Below are positions 24,101-36,100 of a DNA stretch of 64,000 nucleotides, one piece after another. Source of the DNA: Larus michahellis (Eukaryota > Chordata > Aves > Charadriiformes > Laridae); the NCBI RefSeq assembly GCF_964199755.1, contig NC_133897.1, positions 123,892,125 through 123,956,124 of the forward strand, written 5' to 3'. The notes under the pieces were generated by a model. The model saw only the letters and a program-made list of their open reading frames with translations, was not told where the DNA came from and searched no databases. Made by a program: the position numbers and the translations under genes. Every line of letters begins with the position of its first letter. The stretch's first letter is position 1.

Positions 24101-27100
24101 GCAGCCTGGTCTAGTGGGAGGTGTCCCTGCCCATGGCAGGGGGTTGGAACTAGATGGTCTTTAAGGTCCCTTCCAACCTGAACCATTCTATGATCCTATG
24201 ATTCTATAATTTCAAGTACTAACCAAAAAACTAGGTCCTTAACGAAAGACACATAGATCCCGAGTCCTGGTGGTGCGTGAGTTGCAGTCTCAGGCCTGTA
24301 GCCTGCAAGGAGCTGTGGCCGGCCACATCTCCACTGACTGCCATGGCACATGGTGGGGAGGCTGGACATCTGTCGAGCATCCCACATGCTGCAAGTCTTT
24401 CTGGAGGTAGTGGTGGTCTCTGGTAGCTACAGAGTTGGAGGCCAATTACCTAATTGCAACGGTTGAGTCCCTGAAGAGAGATGAGGTGAATCTGGGCTTT
24501 ACTCATTGTTTATGAGCAAACGCTCGTCTTCTAGGATATATGGGCAAGAAAAAAAGAACAACTTCCTTATGGTAAACTGCTGGCACTAGTGATTTTTAGA
24601 CACCTTTCTTTCTGTTTTTATCTGTTTCTACATCTCATGATAGCCTGTTTACTTATTTTACTGCCTGCAGGTATGTACGACGACTGTTACAGTATATTTA
24701 CCATATTTCTTCCCTTGCACTCCAGTCATGAGCGTGAGAAACTACCGGCTGAGAAACAACTCAGAAATGTAAGTGGGGAGAGTCAGCAGGAGCATATCTA
24801 TGTAAATACAATTATTAACTGTTTCTCCCAGTTAGTTGTTACAAGGATTTGGGATGGAAAAATTCAAAGGTGCATCAGAGCTGAATGTTTAAAATGAATT
24901 CATGTAGAGGCAGGAATCACACTTAATCTTTTAATCACTGAAATTTACTCACACTAAAATTTTTCCAGTGAGAGGCATTTGCCGTGTCGACAAATTAAAG
25001 AAAAAAAAAAAGGGAGAAAGAAACGAAAAGCAATTAAAAAATGAAAAGAACCTGAAACATGGCTTGTGTCACGCAAACAATTTTTCAATTTAGAATCCTA
25101 ATTTTGCTTTATATGGGCCTATATATAGGCCTTATGGGTAGGTATGTAAGGCTATAGGAGACAGGCTGTGCTTTAATTGGAAAGCGGGAACTGGAAACTG
25201 ATGAAAACCTTTGTTATTCTCAGCTTCGGTCAGCTACTATTGACTGGGGGACATGATTTGATCAATCCTCTATATAAGAAAACCAATAGGTAACAAATCA
25301 GAGGCTTGTGCCACTACAGCACAAACTGTAACTGGGGACTTGAAATGACAAATATTGTGTTAATAAACCGGCAGGGAATATGTGGCTGAGTGGCTGGGGG
25401 TTTTATGGGTGATACAGTTGAAGAGATCCTTGAATCTGATGCAGGTTTTGCAGCCCGAGTATCTTTCTTGAGAAATACCTATGAGGAATCCAGAGGAAGT
25501 AGAAAAAGAATTGCTCAGATTGAGTTTAAACGACAACTTGATGCCACAGCCATTGTAAATGATCACTACTAACTTGTAGTTTTACAAATTCCTCCTTCCG
25601 AGTGCAGCATCATATATATTGCATAATATGCACTGTAAATACTGAATAACCTGCCATTGGTGACTGGGCTCTGAACAGCTTATTGAAGTGTATAGAAAGC
25701 AAACATACTTTCCCATTCTTGTCACCAGTTCTAGACTGTCATTTGGTTTGCAATCCAGGTGTTGCTTGCTATAATATGTTTTTACATGCTGTTTGTAAAA
25801 GCAAACTTTGTCACTTACTTAGTACCAGGACTCAGTGACTATGGCTGTTTGAATTGCTACAGAAAAAGCCTTTTTCCTCAGCCTGACATCCTTTTTTTTT
25901 TATTTTAAGGACTAAATGCTTGCAAAATGTTATTTTTCAAAACAAAGCTATTTTCGCTCTGAAGGAAAAACATCTGAAGCCATGATAATTTCATGGCTTT
26001 TTTTTTTTGTCTGTCTCTGAATCAAAAATAGTCAGGCTAATCCAACCTAGAGGCTAAATGGTCTCAGTGCCAATTTTTCATTTGGTGTGGCTACAAGTTA
26101 CAAAGAGTACATCCTGTTGAAAATGGATAGATCTGAAGGGAATGAAGCATGAAATTTTCCTGGAGTTTGCAAGGCCACGTGTATGCTGAAGGTAGTGATG
26201 ATGTCTCTAGTAAGCTTGTAATAAGGTACAAGACTAAATGTGGAAAAGAAGCTTGCTCAGTGTTCTCCTGTTCTTAGAAATTTAAAAAGGGAATTATGAT
26301 TGCAGTTGTGAGACTTTAGTTAGGATCGTTTAGATTTGGCTCATCTCAGCGTAATCCGAGATTCTTCGTCAGTGCTCCAGAGGCAGGTAAATATTAACCT
26401 TTGGAGATCCAGGAGGTTGGTAATAGGCACCCTTGCCACTTTAATATACCCAATAAGAACTATATATATATAAAAAAAAAAAATTAAGATGCTTAATTTT
26501 GTCTTTAGCGCTGATCCAACTTGGTGAAGAGTATGTTTTTTTTCTTTTAAACCATGATAGTACAAGAGTTGCAGTTCCAGATGAGGCTGTATGTGGCTAT
26601 GCCAGTCTGTCAGCACTTCCTTCTGGCATAGCTTATCCTCACAAATTTATATTGGAACAAGCGCTTTCAGTAGCGTTTGGTAGCGCTTCCAGCAGGCCTC
26701 GATATTTCTAGGAGAAGGGGGAATAGGAGATCATGGAGAGGCAGGAGAAGGAGGTGAGGAAGCGATGGGCTTCTTCCATTAGCAGGTCTCGGTACAGCAC
26801 GTGTATCCCTGCAGCACGCGGTGTGGCAGCCCAGTCCTCCCATTGGCACCCGGGAGAAATCTCTCTCTACTAAATGCACTGGTTTCAAGCGGAAAGAGTT
26901 AGTGGTACAAAACCCTGTGTGTAAACAAGTCCTACATCTCCATTCTCTGTGCTTTGTTCTTCTTGCTGAACCGTGTATTTTAATTGAAAAAAACCAACCA
27001 ACTTTCTTCTGTTCTTTCTGTTATTTTGGCATTGCTGCAAGCTTCACATTACCTCTCACATGTACTGGTTTTTTTGTGTGCACTCCTTTGCTGCTAGTAA

Positions 27101-30100
27101 AGACATTTGTATAGAACTTGAAGCTTTGCTTTAAGTGGATTACAGAGTCATATGATTTCTAAAGCAGGATGCAGTAAATAAGTGTTTTATTTTTTATTGA
27201 CCATTATGAATTTGGAATATATTCTTGTTCGCGTAAATTAATATAAAAAGCAAATACAAGATTGGTAAGTATCTTGTGTTCCTTTGGTTGCCAATCTGGG
27301 GTCTGGAAGAAATTTTCTTGCGCTAGAAGTTGGCTGCATTTTAAGTTTTCCTTGTAGTTCTGAGTGGGGATCAGGTGGGTCAAATCCCATGGATCTCCTG
27401 TTCTTTGTTCCAGAAACAGAGTTCATATTGTTACTGTTTAGGTTGTGGTGATGTCCGAAACATGCTGGATGCTTTCCAAACTGGAAGAAGGAAGTCATAC
27501 CTGCTTGGAGAGTGCAATTGCTCCAGATGACAGAAATTGTGAAAGTGTCCGGGAATAGCAGTGCTGTACAGAAAGGCTGGTTACGGTCAGCACGATAACC
27601 GGCAGTCTAAGTTGCAAGAGGTTGAAATAACCGTTGCCAGTATTTACCGAAGAAGAGCTTTTAAGAATGTGTTGGGCAAACATCCTTTAGGTGTGGTTTG
27701 GGAATAGACTGTGCTGCTGTGGAAGAGGGAACCTCTGAAGTCCTTCCATGGCCCTCTCCTGTGCAAAGCTTTCTAACTGCATCTGTCAGCTGGGGATGCT
27801 GTGCTTACCCACCGAAGTCTTCGTCAGGGATGATAAATTTTTGGTCTGCTAATCCTGTTTTATGGATGTAGATGTAGAACTACTACACTGATAGGTGTGG
27901 ACAAGGAGATCAAGGCCAGGCTGGGCATTTTGATCAGGTTGTTTTTTTTTTTTTTTTCCTGTTTTTAGGCAGTGTAATGTGATTCCTGTTTTTGGAAATT
28001 TTGGGTTTCGGCAGCAGGAGGTTTATGCAGGGGAATATGAGCACTACTAAACCAGATTTATTAGTTTAGTAGAATAATTAATAAACTGATCTAGTAAACT
28101 AGATTTATTAGTTAATAAAACAACTTAATTGGGAGATGTAAGGGAAAGTAGGCTTTTTGTGTAAAATTATATGTAATAGACACATTAATTAAGTTATATT
28201 CATTCATTTAATACTTTTGTTTTGTTTTTAATATTTAAGCATAAATCAGTTCCAGAGGGAAATTTCAGAATATAGCTGTTCATCAAGCACATGGGTTGAT
28301 CCAGATGGAGTCAGATATTCTAATCAAACCTTTAATCAAGGTAAGGGGAGCTAAGTGGAACAAACTGGGAACAAACTGAATTTATGTAACTTGAGGTGAT
28401 ACCCAAGTATATTTACTCATAACATAGATTTTCTTCAAAGTGATGTAGTGCTCCCTTCTGAGGGATATATCAGAACTGAATTCCATATTTGAGCCAAATG
28501 TGTTGGGAAGTTCCTGAGTTATCACCGCTGAAAGGAATGGGGGAAGAGCACTGCCGAAGTATTACGGTTGCCTTTCTTTGGCTTAAATGGCTGCAGTTTC
28601 TCCTTGTTTAGATCAAGATTAAGATCACGCAGACCAGACTGGAAAGAACGAATGTTCCTTGTTTTCCTGAAAGTGCCCCAGATGCTGAAGCTGTCATGTA
28701 AACTCCAACTAACTGATCTATGTACTTTGCTAATTCTTTATCAGGTTTAGGCAGATGAGAACTACTACATGCTATATTTTCACCCTTTTAATGTTTTGTA
28801 TCTCTCCACATCTCTTCCTCTGTGTTGCAGCTGCTGCGCTTCTAGTTGAAAATGGGAAGCAAGGGATCGCATATCTTTTCAAACGTGGGACTCATGAAGA
28901 ATTTGGATACGCATCGCTCTGCACTGCTTTGGCATTTTATTTCATCCTCAGCTGTTGGACGGCGGGTTCTGCTGTTGCCAGTGGCCTGGTTATTCCTATG
29001 CTGTAAGCGTCACCCCTCTTGGTTTGAGGTTCCTATACAAAAGGCCTGTGTTGAGCAGCAACAATCTGAATTGTAAGCTGAAATCTTGGCAATAGCAAAG
29101 CTGTAATTGCTTGGAGGAGGTTATATAGGTGGAACAGGATGGTTTGCTTGGAAAGAGATGCTAAAATTGTGGAAAAGAATGAAGAAAAATCATCTGAGAA
29201 TAGCTGTGGAAGGACCATAGCCAAAACCGTGTACTTTCCAAGTGTAGATCATTTGAATCCTTTGGGGACCCAGAGAGAGTCTCGGCTGCTGGCTCCATCT
29301 CTGTAACTGTAGAAATATGGATTCGGATCCAGACTTTTCATCTGTTTCTTATGCACATAATAGCCTGAATCTTAATCTTGGACATCAACACCCTAGACTT
29401 CGGAGAAAACGGCAGTTAGGTCTTTTGTTGTACTTTTTAGAAAGCTGTGGTAGACTAGAGGAAAGAGGTTTAATGTTCAGCAGGCAAGGAGTCATGGCTG
29501 GAGAGTGGGTATCCAGCATAATGCAATTCTAATACTGAAAAAGTTCTAAAAAGAAATAGTTGTGTGTACAGCCTTCTGCCTTTGCCCCACCCCTGAGTAT
29601 TCACCTCTTAAAATCCCCAAACTGTTGTCTAAATCAACTTTTAGTATGCAGTGTTTGCTGAAACATGGCACGCTTGGCTGAAGAGATATTGATAGTGAAG
29701 TCTATCAGCCAGCTCCCATGTTTCTGACCCAATACCATAATTTTTGTAATCATTCTAGAACTACTAGAACTGCATCCATCAATAAAATGAATCGATTGCA
29801 TGAATAAATGGGAAAAAGTTGTGTAACGGTGCAAGATGATGCCCCCCAAATCAGATAATATATATCATATATGGCTATAGTATAAATAATAATAATTCAC
29901 CATTTCTGGAAGGTGAATGTCTGTACAAATCCAGTTCATTGGCTGACACTTGGACCTATATGTTTTATTCCTTGCATATGAAATGAAATCCAATGTCTCA
30001 TTCCAGGAATTATATGCCCAAGCATGCTGAATTTTGGTTTTACTCTTCAGTGTAGCATAAGGTTGGTTTGGGGACTCCAAGGTTCTTTTCACAGCTTCAT

Positions 30101-33100
30101 TCCTGGTTAGCTTTGGGCAGGTCATTAATACCTGTTACTCCATTTTGCCCATTTGTTATATGGCTGTAATATTTTACTTGCCAGGTTTATGGGGCACAGG
30201 TAGACTTAATTCTAAGAAATTATATAAGGCTGGGTCTCTAGAAGTGTGGGCTTTTTATCTGAAATGTCGCCGTGTGTATGTCTGTGACCCGTACTTTTGA
30301 CTGTATTCCTGTAAGGTTCATTCTCATTTGGCTTTCAAGAACATTAAAATAGACATGCCGATAGTCTTTTTTCTTCAAAGTATGGTCAATCTGGCAGGTT
30401 TGTGCTAGTGATTGGCACTAAATAAATGCTCATCCTAAGGAAGGATGCTATAGCTTTCCTTGGGAAAGGAGCTGCTATAAAAGTTGACAAAATTAGTCTG
30501 GGATCAGCAGAATATTAGAAGGATTTTGAGAAAACGCTATCATTGGCAAGAGGAGTGCTCTTTTTCTTCTTGCATACAGGTACACAGGAGCTTTGTACGG
30601 CAGGATAGTCGGTTTGATCCTTGTTTCCATTTTTGGTGTTCAAACTAATGAATACGGAGCATGGATTGATCCAGGTCTCTTTGCTGCGATTGGAGCTGCC
30701 TCCTTTTTCAGTGGTGTGTCAAGGCTAACCATCTCCCTCACTGTGATAATGGTAAGTATGTTAAGTGTTCAGTTATTTGTGTGGCCAAAGTTGAGTTGAG
30801 CTTTTGCTGCTGCAGCTAAATGAACCACAGGTGGGGTCCCACAGAGAAATAAATTATTGTCCTGTCTATCTAGCTTGCCTGTAGAATTCTTCTTTTTCTG
30901 GGACCTTTTATTTGTGAAATGTAAGTTTGGAAATAGCACCTTGAGAAATCTATCTGTTTTCCTATTTTTTTAATTTTTGGGGGTTACAGGTACAATAATG
31001 GCATCCAGTGGTTTACAAACAAGAAAACAGAATATGCTATGTTTTGTTTCTTCTGGATTACAAAAAAATAGTAGATCATGCTGCTTGGCTTGTGAATTGA
31101 CTTCTGAGGGCCTTGTACAATGCACCTTTTTATGTTAGGGCTGAATATGGCCTTCTGGATGGAGTAAGTGAAGGATTTGCAGTAGTGTAGGCAAGTGATG
31201 CAATGGGAAGCCTCCCAGGTCTCTCTGGTAAATTTATGCCTTATAGTTTTCAAAATTTTGAGATTCCCTTGGAACACGTTTCATATTTCTGTTTCCTGCC
31301 CCCGTCCTTTTATAGCAGAACACTTTCAGTCTGCGCTACAACACTTTCCAGGCAAACCTCTGAAAGCTAAAGGATTTGCAGATAATAGTCTTAAAATTCG
31401 AGATGTTCTTTGCTCTCCCCTGTTGCAACACCTGGGGACGGTGAATGAAATTGAGCTTAGTCAACAGAGAAGTGATGTTGAGGTCACAAGGGGGAAGCTT
31501 TCACCCTTCGATGGCAGGACGTTCAAACCCTATGAGTGTGTGGAAATTTCACCTATGACTAAACCCAGTCTTGGCTGCCCAGCTGGCTTTGCCCAAAAGG
31601 CTCTCATTAAAATCTTTGCAGACGTAAGAATTCACCCAGAGTGACCAAGCCAGGATTTTCCCTCCTAGTATGCTGTTGCGCAGTGCTTGATAAAGTAGCT
31701 GTTTATCGGCACTTGCTCCAAATTGGGTTCATTTTAGTCATAGGTTGTGTAAATTGTGTAGGAAGCATTTTTTTTTTTTGATGTTTTAGCTTGGAAGGTG
31801 TTGTATGTGCATAAAAACTTCCCTATTGTGAAATAATAATTAGATTGATTATGGGAACACTCCTCCTTCAGTGTCTTCTTGGCTCTTTAGCGCTTACTTA
31901 TCCATTAAGTACTCTGATGTTTTTGCTTCTATTATTGCTGTTATGCATCTTTTGGAAGTTACTTTACGATTTGTTGGCCAGCCTCTAAGTCTGTAAGACT
32001 TGAAGGGGAGAAAGTTGGTGCCTGAACGCTGGGTGTAAATTTTTTGAGAGCCTCAATTACCACTAAATGTAATGTTTTTTCCAAAGTAGGCCTGAATTTT
32101 CTTGCAATGGCTCAATACATCTTAATTTAAGTATCGTTTGTAAACCATTACTTTATGGTGTTGCTGCAGATATAATTCCTTAGTGGCAAAAGCAGTTGAT
32201 TGACATCTTCCTTAGCTTTGTGCTCATGAGGCTGTGCTTCATTGCAGGGAAGTGAGAGGTGATTATGTGCCAGAACACTTGCTGGTCTTGGATGACAGAA
32301 CTGGATTTCATTCGGCTCTAGTAGAGAGAAAAAGCCTACAGTTCATTTGCTTCAATTTCTCCCTGCCTTCCCCATTACCTGCACTTGTTCTTTTTTTTTT
32401 TTTTTTTTTTTTCCAAATGCCTCCATGAGCGTGCATGTATGGCACATGCAAAACAATAGCTGGAAACTGTTAAGAGAACTGTAGGAAACTCAGTTGGAAA
32501 GGCACTAGAAAAATGATGAGGATTGCATTGCAATGTGTTCTGAATTCCCCTAGGTGTCATGTTATAACTCTTCTGCACCTCTCTCTGCAGAGGCAGATTG
32601 TGTTTCAATTCATGTTCATCCAAGATAAATAGCTGCATTGCTTGAGGAAATATTAATTTTTGAGGAGAAAAAAGGTCTTGGACATGACAATGCAAAAACA
32701 TAATTAAAAGGTTGTGCCCTCAAACCATAAAATGCACATATTTTTCCTATATTGTCTGATGGGTTCAAAAAGAATTGAGAATGTTTGCTTTGGCTTTTCA
32801 CGCAGCCTTCCATTTGGAAACAGTTATGAATGTGGGACTTGTAGCGAACAGGTTTGTAAGATGCTTTTCTTTTTCCTTTCTCAAGGCAGACCCCACAGGC
32901 ATCTGCCCACCTCTTCTTTCTTGGCTGCCTCTTTCTACCCCCCATGCTGACACTTGACCCTCATCCTCAGCTCTTTGCGGCAGACGGTACATGTGGCGAC
33001 ATTTTCCTTGGCAAGTACAAGGACCAGCCTTATGACTTGCCTTCCCACAGCCTTCTGTCTCCCACGTCCTTTTAAGTGTCACGTCTCCTGAGCTTGCTGG

Positions 33101-36100
33101 CCTCGGGGAGCTCTAGATGCGGGAAGAGGAATAGCATCTTCCTACAGCGTGCTTTGTCTCTGGGTCATTCTGTATTTTTATTATTCCTTTTGTATTTTTA
33201 CCTCTCAATAACACTGCCTTGAAAGGTTAAAGAGGAAAGGTGGCACTGGGCTAGCCTAGGATTAGTGTTCTTGTCCAGAACTGGTGACGCCCCTGTGTGC
33301 AAGCTGAGAGAAGCTTGATTTACACTGATTTGGATCCGTTGTCTCCTGAGTTCTTTCTTACACAAGATGGAAAATAGCCCTGACTCTCTCCCCTTTCTTG
33401 CCTGTTCTGTTCAAACAGAATTAAAGCAGTATATCAGTTTATCGGCCTAATTTATTTCTCCAAGAAATGTCTTCTGATGGATATGGGGAACGCAATTAAT
33501 TCTGAAGAGGTTCAGACTAAAAACCCTCCTCTGAGTGTGAAACACCGAAACACTATCAGGCTTCTGACAGATGTAGACTAAAGGAGAAAATAGAGGATTC
33601 CTTAGGATTTGGAAGGGGAAATGCAATGTTGTTATATAAACCAAAGGGAAATCTCTCCAGGGGATTAAATCGCCTAAGGCCTATCCTTGAGTCTTGCTAA
33701 TAGCAGTTGTGGCTGCTGTGAATGAGTGGCGTGTGCAAATGGGCATGGTGTTGGTACTGAGTGAAATAAAACGACCATCTCATGGGGGTTCAGAGCATTA
33801 TGAAAATTTGCTTGTTGATGTCTGTCTGAGTCTGCAATACCGCAGAAATAACACGCTGTATGCACAATCGTCTGGTTCATAAGACAGCGTTGAAGGCTTA
33901 GAGATGAGGTTGGTTTGTGCTTTCTGCTCTCTGGTGCCTACACCAAGACAGGCATGCTGGTAGAGCACTGGTTATAACAAACTACACTGCTGTAAGTCAC
34001 CACTGTCCTATAGTTAGGAAATTTGGTATATTTGTTGTACACATTCCATTAAGAAATGAAAATAAACATTTATTTTTTGCATCATTTGGATTCCTCCGTT
34101 GTAACGTATACTTCTGACATGCTTCACAGCAGCGTTACAGGTTGTCTTGAATAAGTGCAATAAAATAACTGTGTCAGCAGGTAGCAGCAATTAAACTCTA
34201 ATCTCTCCCCTCTCTCTGTATTTCTTCAGTACTTTTAATTTAGGCAAAATGTGCCTACCTCAAATTATAGGCAGGATGTATTGTTGCAAATTCTGTGGCT
34301 ACCCTTTTCACTTCCTCTTAAAGAGCGACCTCTGAGAAGCTTAAGTCCTTTCACAAGAAATTTTAGTAGAACATCAGCCGTGGGCAATTACCATAGATGA
34401 CAGACACATCTTGTTTTACAGACGTGATGTGAGACTACAGCATAGCCCACCATTCAGTTCAACTGACTAGAGGGAAGTTATAAGACGAGCAAAATGGTGA
34501 TATAAGATGTTAGAAAAATAAGCACAAGACTTCTAAAATACATGTGAAATCTGCCCAGTATCCAGTGCAACTTTTTCACAGAAGAGCGGTGTTGCACAGT
34601 CGTCATAGGATGCAAAATGCTGCATCCACAACTTCTCTGCGCAGCCTGTTCCAGTGCCTCACCACCCTCGCAGTAAAGAATTTCTTCCTAATGTCTGGTC
34701 TAAATCTCCTCTCTTTCAGTTTAAAACCGCTACCCCTCGTGAACAACATTTCCTCATTTTTTCAGGTCCTGCCTGCCTGCTGCTCCCTGTTACCCGTAGC
34801 TGTTTTGGCTGCTAGCAGGGCAAGGTCTCCTGGAGAAGGGAGGGAGGATGGCTCTGGTGCTGCATGTGCCCTTTGTCGTGCAAAACAGGAGCGTCTGCTT
34901 GCCTCGGGCAGCCTCCACCTCCATTTGGGTGGGGGGCTGTTTCTGCCACCTGGACCTCCCGCTTTTCCCTCTTCCCTTCTGCTCCTTGAGCTGGAAAGGG
35001 CTTGTATCAGGAGTAGCGTGGCCAGCAGGAGCAGGGAAGTGATGGTGCCTCTGTACTCGGCACTGGTGAGGCCTCACCTCGAGAGCTGTGTTCAGTTCTG
35101 GGCCCCTCTGTACAAGAGGGACATAGAAGTGCTGGAGCGTGTCCAGAGGAGAGCTACCAGGCTGGTGAGGGGTCTGGAGACCAGGTCATATGAGGAGAGG
35201 CTGAGGGAACTGGGCATGTTTAGCTTGGAGAAGAGGAGGCTGAGGGGAGACCTCATTGCCCTCTACAACTACCTGAAAGGAGGTTGGAGAGAGGTGGGTG
35301 TTGGCCTCTTCTCCCAAGTGAGAAATGACAGGACCAGAGGAAATGGTCTGAAGCTGCGGCAGGGGAGGTTTAGATTAGATATTAGGAAGAATGACTTTAC
35401 TGAAAGAGTGGTCAGGCACTGGAGCAGCCTGCCCAGGGAGGTGGTTGAGCCACCATCCCTAGAGGTGTTTAAGAAACGTCTAGATGTGGCACTTCAGGGC
35501 ATGCTCTAGTGGCAGAGATTGTAGGGGTGTGTATTTTCTGTTTTTTTTTGTGTGTGTGTATGGTTGGACTTGATGATCTCAAAGGTCCTTTCCAACCATG
35601 AAGATTCTGTGATTCTACGACAGGTGCTCATGGCATGAAATGGTTGTCTTGTTTTGCCATTCTCTGGGGTTTGTCCCCTTCTGGTTTGCGAATGCCCAGG
35701 GCTGTTGTGTAGGCAACAAGGAGAGCCTGTGAAGGAGCTGGATGTTACTTAAGGAGGTGCTCCTGAAGAGCTGACAGGATTCAGAGGTGCAAAGGGTCTT
35801 TAGTGCAAACTGTGCCTTATGTGAGACTTGTTTGTGTACTTGCAGTTTTCTAGGATCTTGCATTAGTAAGAGGAGGGGACAATAGAAATACCCTTTAAAC
35901 AGTGGACTTTAAACCTGTCCTGGTTTGAGGTAAAACAGAACCAATTTTCTGATTTTAGTTTTACTTTCTAGCTGGGCTTCTTCCAGCTGACTAAAGTCTG
36001 AAATTAACAGCATATTGTTCAGAAACTGTTCACTCTCAGAGTGATAAGACCTGATTATACCAAGGAACGGTATGCGCAGAGGCTCTTGCTTAGACTTATT

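Larger units (their letters stand above)
18109..24670 (+). other. Intron 7 with nested CR1 pair
   Basis: GT-AG intron of 6562 bases. It contains a TA-rich run near 19290-19318, a GAGGAG microsatellite at 19824-19846 inside a more GC-rich patch (about 19720-20130), and the CR1-in-CR1 complex at 22450-24208. The rest is ordinary AT-rich intron. Confidence 0.72.

Noticed and set aside
32234..32428. Acceptor-like ttcattgcag and open frame as the next exon after 31623
   Set aside because: The phase does not follow the 31623 donor, the frame runs into poly(T), and no donor is seen.
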